DNA of 64,000 nt from Pseudomonas kribbensis. Its GTDB lineage: Bacteria; Pseudomonadota; Gammaproteobacteria; Pseudomonadales; Pseudomonadaceae. The stretch covers positions 4,340,001-4,404,000 of the forward strand of contig NZ_CP029608.1 of the NCBI RefSeq assembly GCF_003352185.1, written 5' to 3'. Shown here in pieces: positions 48,144 through 56,884 of this stretch. The notes under the pieces are model-generated. The model was not told the DNA's origin and ran no database searches. It was given only the letters and a program-made list of their open reading frames with translations. The translations under genes were made by a program, and so were the position numbers. How positions within the stretch are numbered: position 1 is the first letter of the stretch; each line of letters begins with the position of its first letter.

Positions 48144-48459
48144 GAAGAGGCAGACCCAAGGCTGAAAAAGGCACCAAAGCGGTTCATGCAGACATTTCAT
48201 GCACCAAGTTGCGACCGCGCAGTCACAAGCCCGAGGGGCCGGCGAACCGCTTTGGCGCACGAGGTCGATGTCCTGAGCTGAACCCGTGTCATCCGGGCTA
48301 TGATTTCCCGGCTTCGCGCCCGGCAACAGCGCACTGCTGCCGGAGGACGCACCACGACACAGCAAAAGATGTACCAGTCATTTGTACTGAACCTTCACGC
48401 AAGGCTCATACTCGAAAGTTTCAGAAGCCGCTTCAGACAGCCACTTACGGAGATTCCCA
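48144..48459. other. Intergenic region between amt and the yqjD-like gene
   Basis: About 315 bases for two divergent promoters. It contains GGCACC-N5-GGTTCA (48170-48186), 10 of 12 positions of an NtrC site, but only 27 bases before amt, and no sigma-54 promoter could be placed. Otherwise nothing is assigned. Confidence 0.3.
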
Positions 48460-48774
48460 ATGGCCAGCACCAAGGCAAAGACTGCTCAAGAAATCCTGAT
48501 GAACGACTTCCAGACCCTGGTCAGCGATACCGAACGGTTGCTGGAACACACCGCCACGCTGGCCGGTGATCAGGCTGATGAATTGCGCGAACAGATCCAC
48601 GAAAGTCTGCTGCGCGCGCGGGAAACCCTGAAGCTGACCGAAGACACTCTGCGCGAGCGCGGCCAGGCTGCGGTCACCGCCACCGAAGATTATGTGTCGG
48701 CCAACCCGTGGCAATCGGTGGGTATCGCCGCCGGCGTGGGCTTTTTGATCGGCCTGCTGGCCACGCGGCGCTGA
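48460..48774 (+). CDS. YqjD/ElaB family (DUF883) membrane stress protein
   Basis: Protein of 104 residues: a long amphipathic helix (MNDFQTLVSDTERLLEHTAT, RARETLKLTEDTLRERGQAA), then VSANPWQSVGIAAGVGFLIG, the C-terminal membrane anchor typical of YqjD/ElaB. In E. coli these proteins bind ribosomes at the membrane in stationary phase. It starts a three-gene operon. Confidence 0.88.
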   Translation: MASTKAKTAQEILMNDFQTLVSDTERLLEHTATLAGDQADELREQIHESLLRARETLKLTEDTLRERGQAAVTATEDYVSANPWQSVGIAAGVGFLIGLLATRR

Positions 48775-48776
48775 TC

Positions 48777-49163
48777 ATGTCGATCGGTGAATCCGGCCCG
48801 ACTGCGGGCACTGCCTCTTCCACACGGCGCCTGGGTGCAGCCGTCCTCGGTCTTTTGCACAGTCACGTCGAGTTGTTCGGCATCGAGCTGCAGGAGCAGA
48901 AAGCACGCACTGTCAGCCTGTTGCTGTTCGCAGGCCTCGCGCTGGTGTTTGCACTGCTGTTGCTGGTCGGCCTGTCGACCCTCGTCCTGATCGTGTTCTG
49001 GGACACGTATCGGCTCGCCGCCATCATCGGCCTGTGCGTGTTTTACACCCTGGCCGCGATCTTCTGCGGGCTGCGCCTGAAGGCTGCGATCTTCGATGAA
49101 TCCTCACCCTTCCACGGCACACTGGAAGAACTGGCCAACGACCGGGAGCGCCTGCTGCCATGA
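48777..49163 (+). CDS. YqjE-like phage-holin-family membrane protein
   Basis: Protein of 128 residues with two membrane helices (LLLFAGLALVFALLLLVGLS and AAIIGLCVFYTLAAIFCGLR). YqjE is grouped with putative holins but is a chromosomal gene that follows yqjD. The start is the ATG at 48777, two bases after the yqjD stop. The stop overlaps the next start (ATGA). Confidence 0.84.
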   Translation: MSIGESGPTAGTASSTRRLGAAVLGLLHSHVELFGIELQEQKARTVSLLLFAGLALVFALLLLVGLSTLVLIVFWDTYRLAAIIGLCVFYTLAAIFCGLRLKAAIFDESSPFHGTLEELANDRERLLP

Positions 49164-49498
49164 GCCTGCCTGAACTTCCGCACAACAGCTCGCGCCAGGA
49201 AATGCGCAAGGCCCTGATCCGCCTGCGCATGGAAATGCATCGTCAGGAAATCCGCCACGAAACCGGCCAGGTGCTGCAGCCCTTGCAACGCATGCGCGGC
49301 ATGTCGCAGAACCTGCAGGACGGTTTCGGCATCAAGCACGCGCCGTTGTGGGGCGTGGCCGCCGTGACACTGCTGGGGTTCCTGACCGGCAAAGGTGCGA
49401 AAAGCGGTGGCATCGGCGGCCTGAGCCGGTTAATCCGCCTCGGCACCAGCCTCGCGCCGCTGATCAAACTGGTCATGCAGAACTCGGGCAAACGCTGA
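49160..49498 (+). CDS. Hypothetical third protein of the yqjDE-like operon
   Basis: Protein of 112 residues. A basic coiled helix (RQEMRKALIRLRMEMHRQEI, RHETGQVLQPLQRMRGMSQN) is followed by a membrane segment (APLWGVAAVTLLGFLTG) and an amphipathic tail. It occupies the place of E. coli yqjK but is not clearly homologous. Its start overlaps the yqjE-like stop. A perfect inverted repeat follows 34 bases after its stop. Confidence 0.72.
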   Translation: MSLPELPHNSSRQEMRKALIRLRMEMHRQEIRHETGQVLQPLQRMRGMSQNLQDGFGIKHAPLWGVAAVTLLGFLTGKGAKSGGIGGLSRLIRLGTSLAPLIKLVMQNSGKR

Positions 49499-49531
49499 GT
49501 TCCACATCTGGCTGCATTCTTGCACTGCTGG

Positions 49532-49569
49532 CGGGATTGAATCTCTTCACCCGGAGATTCAATCCCGCT
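49532..49569. repeat. Perfect 15-base inverted repeat
   Basis: GCGGGATTGAATCTC and GAGATTCAATCCCGC flank the loop TTCACCCG. There is no T tract, so it is not a standard terminator. It lies between the yqjDE-like operon and the EAL gene. It could be a processing hairpin, a regulator site or a weak terminator. Confidence 0.7.
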
Positions 49570-49622
49570 CGCCTATCCGGCCGGCAGGATCCCACCAGAA
49601 CAACAATGACCAAGGAGGCCCC

Positions 49623-50786
49623 GTGATCGACGGGCAACCGCTCGCCTGCTTTCAGCCTTTCATCGATACCGCCACCGGACGCATTGCAGGCGTCGAAGCG
49701 CTGGGGCGTCTGCGTCAAACGCAGGGGCAACTGACATCGGTCGGGCCGCTGTTCGCCGACCCACGAACGCCCGCTACCGCCCTGCGCCGCCTCGACCGGC
49801 AGGTTCGTGACAATGCGCTGAGCCGATTTCACGAAGCACCGCCAGACTGGTTTCTCAGCCTGAACATGTCACCGCGCTGGATCAGCCGTCTGCGCGCCGA
49901 CCAGGCGCTTCCCAGCCTGAAACAACTCGCCCGGCATGGCGTCGACCCGCGGCGGATTGTCTTCGAGATCACTGAACTGGGCGGCAACAGTCAGCGTTTG
50001 TCTGAAGTCGTCGCGCGCTATCGCGATGCCGGCGCGCGGATCGCCATCGACGATTTCGGCGCCGGCTATTCACAACTGGATCGCGTGCTGGCCTTGCAAC
50101 CGGACATCCTCAAGCTCGACATGCGCCTGTTTCAGGCCGCCGCGCTCGGCGGCCCCAGCAGCGATGTGGTCAAGGCACTGGCGCAGATGGCCGAAAGGAC
50201 CGGTTGCTGGATTATCGCCGAAGGCGTGGAGACCGAAGCCCAGCTGAATTTTGCACTGGAATGTGGCTCACGCTACGTACAGGGTTTTCTGTTCGCCCGG
50301 GCGCAGGAGGCTTTCTTTGCAACGGATGCTTTCGTCCAGCACTTCGCTGAACTGCGCCAGGCCTATGTGAAGCAGAAACTCGCCGAGCGCGGCAAATTGA
50401 TGTCCATGCGCCGACAGCTCGGCGAGTTGATGACGATTCTGCAAAACTGGGCTCAAACCCGCGCGCCGCTCAGCGCGTTGCCGCAACTGGATGCCTTTCC
50501 GTGGTTGCTGCGGTTTTACCAGTGCGACCGTCAGGGCACGCAACTGACGCCGAACCTGGAATGGCGGCAAAGCGGCTGGGTCGCCGACAACCGCTACCTG
50601 GGCCATAACTGGTCGTGGCGTCCCTACTTCTACCACCTGCTGGCCGAAGGCTGGGAAGAACGCCGGCTGACGCTTTCCAACACCTACCGCGATGCCACCA
50701 GCAACCAGTACTGCCTGACCGCCGGGCAGTTTTTCGACAATGGCGAACGCCTGCTGTTGATCGACATTGATGCCGCCGGGCTGTAG
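49623..50786 (+). CDS. EAL-domain c-di-GMP phosphodiesterase
   Basis: Protein of 387 residues. The EAL domain (about 1-240) keeps its catalytic residues: Glu in EALGR, Asn in SLNMSP, Glu in EITELGG, the [10 protein letters not shown] loop, Lys in LKLDM, Glu in AEGVETE and Gln in VQGFLFA. A C-terminal region (about 250-387) resembles a Cache/PAS-like sensor ([40 protein letters not shown]). The protein is cytosolic. It starts with GTG 49623 behind AAGGAGG. It stands upstream of the dGTPase-like gene on the same strand. Confidence 0.9.
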   Translation: MIDGQPLACFQPFIDTATGRIAGVEALGRLRQTQGQLTSVGPLFADPRTPATALRRLDRQVRDNALSRFHEAPPDWFLSLNMSPRWISRLRADQALPSLKQLARHGVDPRRIVFEITELGGNSQRLSEVVARYRDAGARIAIDDFGAGYSQLDRVLALQPDILKLDMRLFQAAALGGPSSDVVKALAQMAERTGCWIIAEGVETEAQLNFALECGSRYVQGFLFARAQEAFFATDAFVQHFAELRQAYVKQKLAERGKLMSMRRQLGELMTILQNWAQTRAPLSALPQLDAFPWLLRFYQCDRQGTQLTPNLEWRQSGWVADNRYLGHNWSWRPYFYHLLAEGWEERRLTLSNTYRDATSNQYCLTAGQFFDNGERLLLIDIDAAGL

Positions 50787-50854
50787 TTGCGCTTGCAGAC
50801 ATTCGCTCGAACCGGGAAGCTAGGGCACCAGTCACCCGACGGAGAGAATCAGCC

Positions 50855-52183
50855 TTGGATTGGCAAACCCTGCTCAACCGCGAACGTCTCGGCAAGCCGC
50901 TGCACAGCCCGCAGGAACTCGGCCGCAGCCCGTTTCACAAAGACCATGACCGCATCATTTTCTCTGGCGCCTTCCGCCGCCTGGGCCGCAAGACCCAGGT
51001 GCATCCCGTGTCGAGCAACGACCATATCCACACGCGCCTGACCCATTCGCTGGAAGTCAGTTGCGTCGGCCGGTCGCTGGGCATGCGAGTGGGCGAAACC
51101 CTGCGTCGCGCCCTGCCCGAGTGGTGCGAACCGAGCGATCTGGGCATGGTCGTGCAGTCCGCCTGCCTGGCCCATGACATCGGCAACCCGCCCTTCGGCC
51201 ATTCCGGCGAAGACGCCATCCGCCATTGGTTTCAGCAGGCCGCCGGGCGCGGCTGGCTGGATGCGATGAGCGATGCCGAGCGCGGGGACTTCCTGAACTT
51301 CGAGGGCAATGCCCAGGGTTTCCGGGTACTCACACAACTGGAATATCACCAGTTCGACGGTGGCACCCGGTTGACCTACGCGACCCTCGGCACCTACCTC
51401 AAGTACCCGTGGACCGCGCGCCACGCCGACTCTCTGGGTTACAAGAAACACAAGTTCGGTTGCTATCAGAGCGAGTTGCCATTGCTGGAGCAGATCGCCC
51501 ACAAACTCGGCCTGCCGCAACTCGAAGAACAGCGCTGGGCGCGTCATCCGCTGGTTTACCTGATGGAGGCTGCGGATGACATCTGCTACGCGCTGATCGA
51601 TCTGGAAGATGGCCTGGAGATGGATCTGCTGGACTACGCCGAGGTCGAGTCGCTGCTGCTGGGTCTGGTCGGCGACGATCTGCCGGAAACCTACCGACAG
51701 TTGGGCCCTCAGGATTCACGCCGACGCAAACTGGCAATCCTGCGGGGCAAGGCCATCGAACACCTGACCAACGCCGCCGCCCGGGCCTTTGTCGAACAAC
51801 AGGATGCACTGCTGGCCGGGACGCTGCACGGCGATCTGGTGGAGCACATGCATGGTCCGGCCAAACGTTGCGTGCTGAATGCCAAGGACATCGCCCGCAA
51901 GAAAATCTTTCAGGACAAGCGCAAGACCCTGCATGAAATCGGCGCCTACACGACACTGGAGATATTGCTCAACGCGTTCTGCGGTGCGGCCCTCGAACAG
52001 CACAACGGGCGTACGCCGTCGTTCAAGAGCCGCAGAATCCTCGACTTGCTGGGCAACAATGCACCGGACCCGCACGGCCCGTTGCACGCATCGTTCCTGC
52101 GCATGATCGACTTCATCGCGGGCATGACCGACAGCTATGCCAGCGACATGGCCCTGGAAATGACAGGGCGCTCCAGCCATTGA
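50855..52183 (+). CDS. dgt: Deoxyguanosinetriphosphate triphosphohydrolase-like protein
   Basis: HD-domain hydrolase of 442 residues. Motifs: [39 protein letters not shown] metal site in [17 protein letters not shown], and [20 protein letters not shown]. It should split dNTPs to nucleoside and triphosphate and keep dNTP pools balanced. It belongs to the type-2 subfamily by length. The TTG at 50855 follows GGAGA; it is the only start near the conserved N-terminus. It is followed by a hairpin. Confidence 0.87.
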   Translation: MDWQTLLNRERLGKPLHSPQELGRSPFHKDHDRIIFSGAFRRLGRKTQVHPVSSNDHIHTRLTHSLEVSCVGRSLGMRVGETLRRALPEWCEPSDLGMVVQSACLAHDIGNPPFGHSGEDAIRHWFQQAAGRGWLDAMSDAERGDFLNFEGNAQGFRVLTQLEYHQFDGGTRLTYATLGTYLKYPWTARHADSLGYKKHKFGCYQSELPLLEQIAHKLGLPQLEEQRWARHPLVYLMEAADDICYALIDLEDGLEMDLLDYAEVESLLLGLVGDDLPETYRQLGPQDSRRRKLAILRGKAIEHLTNAAARAFVEQQDALLAGTLHGDLVEHMHGPAKRCVLNAKDIARKKIFQDKRKTLHEIGAYTTLEILLNAFCGAALEQHNGRTPSFKSRRILDLLGNNAPDPHGPLHASFLRMIDFIAGMTDSYASDMALEMTGRSSH

Positions 52184-52541
52184 TACTTCGTCGTCAGCCC
52201 GGTCAGGCATTGACCGGGCGGGCGACTGATGGATATTCCAATCCTTTCCTTATATCCATGTTCGACGCTCGCGACGTATCGCCAACAAAAAACTGAAACT
52301 CATTGATGACTTACAAATATTAAACAAACAGGCTTTTCAGTCACTCCTGCCCCCTCCATCGAACAAGTTCAATCCGCGAAGCCATCCGCTACCTACGTCA
52401 AAACTAGTTCACACGTAGTCTCATTCCTCTTTATTTGTAGGACCGATCCTAGATTGCCACCAAGGTCCTGTCGGCTCATGCGACCTCTCTTTCATCTGAG
52501 CTAAGGTGCGCCCTTTATTAGTGTTCGCATGGGACTTTGTT
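52184..52541. promoter_or_regulatory. Control region of the BvgAS-like pair, with a palindromic box
   Basis: About 360 bases, AT-rich after position 52250. It holds a hairpin at 52197-52219 (arms GCCCGGTCA / TGACCGGGC), probably the dgt terminator, and a perfect 14-base palindrome TAGGACCGATCCTA at 52438-52451, about 90 bases before the response regulator start. Its form fits NarL/RcsB/BvgA-type boxes, so autoregulation is possible. Confidence 0.5.
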
Positions 52542-53168
52542 ATGAACTCCGTTTTTATTGTCGACGATCACCCGGTTATCCGTCTTGCCGTTCGAATGCT
52601 ATTGGAACATGAAGGTTACAAGGTCGTCGGTGAAACCGATAACGGGGTCGATGCCATGCAAATGGTTCGCGAATGTGCGCCCGACCTGATCATTCTCGAC
52701 ATCAGTATTCCAAAGCTGGACGGCCTGGAAGTCCTTGCCCGTTTCAACGCCATGAGTTCCCCATTCAAGACACTGGTCCTGACCGCACAATGCCCGACGC
52801 TGTTCGGCATTCGCTGCATGCAGTCCGGCGCATCGGGTTATGTCTGCAAACAGGAAGACCTCAGCGAACTGGTCAGTGCCATCAAGGCAGTCCTTTCCGG
52901 ATACAACTATTTCCCCAGCCAGGCCCTGAACCCTGTTCGCAATGACGATGTGCGCTATGCAGAACTGGAACTTTTCAAATCGGTCAATGACCGGGAATTG
53001 ATGGTATTGCAACTATTCGCCCAAGGCCGCACAAACAAGGAAATCGCCAAAGGCATGTTCCTCAGCAACAAGACCGTCAGTACTTATAAAAAACGTCTGA
53101 TGCAGAAACTCAAAGCCAAATCCCTTGTAGAACTTATTGAAATGGCCAAACGCAACGCACTCGTGTGA
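52542..53168 (+). CDS. BvgA/EvgA-like response regulator
   Basis: Protein of 208 residues. The receiver has VDDHPVIRLAVRMLLEHEGY, phospho-acceptor Asp in LIILDISIPKLDGL, Thr in VLTAQCP and a C-K replacement of the usual L-K region (YVCKQED). The LuxR HTH reads LFAQGRTNKEIAKGMFLSNK, TVSTYKKRLMQKLKAKSLVE. The start at 52542 (MNSVFIVDDHP) has only GGGA upstream; an earlier start at 52506 adds an unlikely leader. The sensor gene follows with its ATG 9 bases after this stop, or a GTG overlapping it. Together they form a BvgA-BvgS-type system. Confidence 0.88.
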   Translation: MNSVFIVDDHPVIRLAVRMLLEHEGYKVVGETDNGVDAMQMVRECAPDLIILDISIPKLDGLEVLARFNAMSSPFKTLVLTAQCPTLFGIRCMQSGASGYVCKQEDLSELVSAIKAVLSGYNYFPSQALNPVRNDDVRYAELELFKSVNDRELMVLQLFAQGRTNKEIAKGMFLSNKTVSTYKKRLMQKLKAKSLVELIEMAKRNALV

Positions 53169-53176
53169 GAGACGAC

Positions 53177-56100
53177 ATGCCCAGTCCCTTGAAAAACTGC
53201 CTGATTGTATTGAGTGCATGTCTCGGTTTAAGTGCTCATGTAACAGCCTCCACCGTCATCTCGCAAGACCTGGCACTGCTCAGTCGTTCGACCGACAAGC
53301 CACTTCCAGTCCTGCTTGAACATGCGCAACGGGACTGGTTGCACAATCGCAATGAGCTGGTTCTGGGCACATCGGCTCCCGACTATCCGCCATTTGACAT
53401 GACGGCCAGCGGCCGTGATTACGAAGGGTTCACGGCCGATTACGCCGGACTGATCGGTCAGGCAACCCGCCTGCCGGTCAGGGTCAAGCGCTTTGCCACA
53501 CGAGACGCCGCGATCCGGGCTTTGCTCGACGGCAGCATCGACATGCTTGGCACGTCCAATGGTCTGGAGGCGGAAAACGCCAACATCGTACTGTCCAGCC
53601 CTTACGCCATCGATCAACCGGTACTGGTCACCCGCACGGGTGAAACCCGGTCTCTGAGCGAAGGTCTGGCCGGATTGCGGCTGAGCATGCTGTATCACTA
53701 TCTGCCGCTGGACGAAGTCAAGGCGCTGTATCCCAAAGCCCTCATCACCTCCTATCCGTCTTACCAGAATGCAATCAACGCCGTCGCCTTCGATCAGGCG
53801 GACGTGTTTCTGGGCGACACCATTTCCACCCACTACATGATCAGCAAGGGGTATCTGAACAACATCCGCATGGCCAATTTCGGCAAGCACGAAGCCCACG
53901 GTTTCAGCTTTGCCGTGCGTCGCGACAATCCTCAACTGCTGGGTATCATCGATAACGTGCTCAAGGCTGTCCCGGGCAGCGAGCGAGAAACCATCGCCAA
54001 ACGCTGGAGTGCCGGCAGCGATACCTTGCTGACCGATCAGAAACTGCAACTGACCCACCGCGAAGAACAGTGGCTGAAGAAACACCCGGTGGTGAGTGTG
54101 GTGGTCAACGAGGCGTTTGCTCCCCTGAGCTTCTTTGACACCGATGGCAACTTTCGCGGCATCAGCGCCGACCTGCTGGAACTCATCCGGTTGCGCACCG
54201 GCCTGCGCTTCGAAATCCGCCGCAGCCGCAGCGACGCCGAGATGATCAAACAGATCGAGAACCATCAGGCCGACCTGATCGCCGCCCTGCTGCCGACTGC
54301 CCAACGCGAGGAAACCCTGAAGTTCAGCCGCCCCTACCTCGAAAACTCCTATGTCCTGCTGACCCGCAAGGCTGCCGACAGTCCGACCCACCTGGGTCAG
54401 CTCAAGCGCAAGCGCCTGGCCATCGCCCAGGGCAACCCGATGATCGAGTACCTGCGCAACGAGTTTCCACTCATCCAGTTGATCGAGACTCCGGATACTT
54501 TCAGTGCCGTGGCATTGCTCGACGAGGGTCTGGTCGAAGGCGCAGTGAACTCGCTGGTGATCGCCAATTACTTCATCGCTTCGCACATCTTCGAACAGCC
54601 CTTGCAGATCACTACCACCATCGGCACCCGCCAGGCAGCCTTTTCCCTGGCAACCGCCAGAGACAACACCGAACTGGGCTCAATTATCGACAAGACCCTG
54701 ATGAGCATATCGCCCGAAGAACTGGGCATCATCAATGGTCGATGGAGGGGTTATTCAAGCCTTTCGCAAGGCACCTGGCACCAATATCGACGCCTGTTCT
54801 ATCAGGTGATCGGGGCGGCCGGCCTGCTGTTGCTGCTGTCGATGCTCTGGAATGCCTACATGCGTCGCCAGATCAAGCAGCGCCAGGCCGCCGAACGCGC
54901 CTTGAACGATCAGCTGGAGTTCATGCGCTCGCTGGTCAACGGCACGCCTCATCCGATCTATGTGCGCGATCGACAGGGATTGCTGCAAAGCTGCAACGAC
55001 AGTTACCTCGAAGCCTTCAAGGCCAGACGCGAAGACGTCATCGGCAAGAATGTGATGGAAGGTGTTCTGAACAACGCTTTCGAAGCCAGGGACTTTCAGG
55101 CCGACTACCAGCGGGTCGTGAACGAGGGCAGACCGCTGGTGCTCGACCGGCCGTTGCAAATCGGCAACCGGCGCATGACGATCTATCACTGGATCCTGCC
55201 GTACCGCGACTCCAGCGGCGATGTTCAGGGGATCATCGGCGGCTGGATCGACATCAGTGAACGTCATGAACTGCTCGACGAACTTCGTGCTGCCAAGGAA
55301 CGCGCGGATGATGCCAACCGTGCCAAGAGCACTTTCCTGGCGACCATGAGCCACGAAATCCGTACACCGATGAACGCGGTCATCGGCATGCTTGAACTGA
55401 CACTCAAGCGCATGGACAAAGTGCATCCGGACCGCTCCAGCATCGAAACCGCTTACAGCTCGGCCAAGGATCTGCTGGGGCTGATCGGTGACATTCTGGA
55501 CATTGCCCGGATCGAATCCGGACGCCTGAGCCTGAGCCCCGAACGGGTCAATCTCATCGATACCATTGCGTCGGTGGTCAGGATCTTCGAAGGCCTGGCC
55601 CGGCAGAAACGGCTGGCACTGATGGTGAACGTCTCCCCGCCCGAACTGAACATCGACGTACATCTGGATCCCTTGCGTTTCAAACAGGTGCTGTCGAACC
55701 TGATCAGCAATGCCATCAAATTCACCGAAAAAGGCCACATCAGGATCTCGCTGGAACTGCTGGACAGCGATGATCCCGCTTGCTCGCAGGTGCAACTGAC
55801 GGTTCAGGACAGCGGCATCGGTATTACTACCGAAGACCAGCGGCGGCTGTTCGAACCTTTCACCCAGGCCAGCCATGGCAGGAACCGGACAATCAGCGGC
55901 ACAGGGCTGGGACTGGTCATCAGCCGCAGCCTGTGCGAAATGATGGGAGGGCAACTGCAATTGAGCAGCCAGCCCGGGATCGGCACACAAGTGAGTGTGT
56001 CGCTGCCGCTGGCAATCATGCCCGCTGAGGTGAAAAGCCGGAAACACGAACCACAGATCCAGACCGCCCTCACGCCCCTCAACGTTCTGGTGGTCGACGA

Positions 56101-56836
56101 TCACCCGGCCAATCGCCTGCTGATGTGCCAGCAACTCGAGTTCCTGGGACACCGTTTCAGCATTGCCGAAGAAGGCCAGAGCGCACTGGAACAATGGAAA
56201 AACGGCGCATTCGATCTGGTCATCGCCGATTGCAACATGCCCGTCATGAACGGCTATGAACTGACCCGCGCAATCCGGCGCCACGAGAGCCTCACGCAAC
56301 GCCCGACCTGCACCGTGCTGGGGTTTACCGCCAATGCCCAACCGGAAGAGGTACTTCGCTGCAAGCAGGCCGGCATGAACGAGTGCCTGTTCAAACCACT
56401 GAGCCTGAGTGCGTTGAGCCAATGGGTCGACAGTGTCCGGCCAATCCTCGATGCACCGGTGCTCCATGCACCTGCGTTCAACCTGCAGGGGCTTTATGCG
56501 CTGACCGGAGGCAACCCCGCTCAGACCAGGCGACTGTTGACCGAACTTCTGAAAAGCAGCCGGAATGACCGCCAGGATCTGCGGGCCTTGTCCCCCGGAC
56601 GGGATCACCAGGCGCTGGCCGAGATGGCGCACAGGATCAAAGGTGCCGCACGCATTGCCCAGGCATCACGCCTGATCAACTGTTGCGAAGCACTCGAACA
56701 GGCTTGTCTGCAAGCTTTGCCGGTGGAGGAAATCGAACGCCGATGCAAAGCGAGCAACTTCGCCATTCTTGAGCTGGAGAAGGCGTTGGAGCAGCAACTG
56801 ACGTTGACCGACCACAGCAGAATGACCGGGCCTTAA
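53177..56836 (+). CDS. BvgS/EvgS-like hybrid sensor kinase with two Venus-flytrap domains
   Basis: Protein of 1219 residues. Signal peptide, then two periplasmic family-3 solute-binding domains (about 55-290 and 300-540; LVLGTSAPDYPPFDMTASGR, and VVSVVVNEAFAPLSFFDTDG), a membrane helix near 550, a PAS domain (about 575-690, RSLVNGTPHPIYVRDRQG), HisKA with phospho-His near 725 (SHEIRTPMNAVIGMLEL), HATPase (DSGIGITTEDQ, GTGLGLVIS), receiver with Asp near 1017 (IADCNMPVMNGYELTRAIRR) and Hpt with His near 1151 (MAHRIKGAARIAQ). All phosphorelay residues are present. The ATG at 53177 is preferred over the GTG at 53165. The sensed signal is unknown, but the double flytrap suggests a small solute. 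Confidence 0.92.
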   Translation: MPSPLKNCLIVLSACLGLSAHVTASTVISQDLALLSRSTDKPLPVLLEHAQRDWLHNRNELVLGTSAPDYPPFDMTASGRDYEGFTADYAGLIGQATRLPVRVKRFATRDAAIRALLDGSIDMLGTSNGLEAENANIVLSSPYAIDQPVLVTRTGETRSLSEGLAGLRLSMLYHYLPLDEVKALYPKALITSYPSYQNAINAVAFDQADVFLGDTISTHYMISKGYLNNIRMANFGKHEAHGFSFAVRRDNPQLLGIIDNVLKAVPGSERETIAKRWSAGSDTLLTDQKLQLTHREEQWLKKHPVVSVVVNEAFAPLSFFDTDGNFRGISADLLELIRLRTGLRFEIRRSRSDAEMIKQIENHQADLIAALLPTAQREETLKFSRPYLENSYVLLTRKAADSPTHLGQLKRKRLAIAQGNPMIEYLRNEFPLIQLIETPDTFSAVALLDEGLVEGAVNSLVIANYFIASHIFEQPLQITTTIGTRQAAFSLATARDNTELGSIIDKTLMSISPEELGIINGRWRGYSSLSQGTWHQYRRLFYQVIGAAGLLLLLSMLWNAYMRRQIKQRQAAERALNDQLEFMRSLVNGTPHPIYVRDRQGLLQSCNDSYLEAFKARREDVIGKNVMEGVLNNAFEARDFQADYQRVVNEGRPLVLDRPLQIGNRRMTIYHWILPYRDSSGDVQGIIGGWIDISERHELLDELRAAKERADDANRAKSTFLATMSHEIRTPMNAVIGMLELTLKRMDKVHPDRSSIETAYSSAKDLLGLIGDILDIARIESGRLSLSPERVNLIDTIASVVRIFEGLARQKRLALMVNVSPPELNIDVHLDPLRFKQVLSNLISNAIKFTEKGHIRISLELLDSDDPACSQVQLTVQDSGIGITTEDQRRLFEPFTQASHGRNRTISGTGLGLVISRSLCEMMGGQLQLSSQPGIGTQVSVSLPLAIMPAEVKSRKHEPQIQTALTPLNVLVVDDHPANRLLMCQQLEFLGHRFSIAEEGQSALEQWKNGAFDLVIADCNMPVMNGYELTRAIRRHESLTQRPTCTVLGFTANAQPEEVLRCKQAGMNECLFKPLSLSALSQWVDSVRPILDAPVLHAPAFNLQGLYALTGGNPAQTRRLLTELLKSSRNDRQDLRALSPGRDHQALAEMAHRIKGAARIAQASRLINCCEALEQACLQALPVEEIERRCKASNFAILELEKALEQQLTLTDHSRMTGP

Positions 56837-56884
56837 CTATGCTTGGACGCTGAGCAGTGTGTTTATCAACTCGGAGAGTCCGCA

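Noticed and set aside
48170..48186. NtrC-like site GGCACC-N5-GGTTCA upstream of amt
   Set aside because: It matches 10 of 12 positions but lies 27 bases before the start, with no sigma-54 -24/-12 pair at proper spacing; too weak to call.
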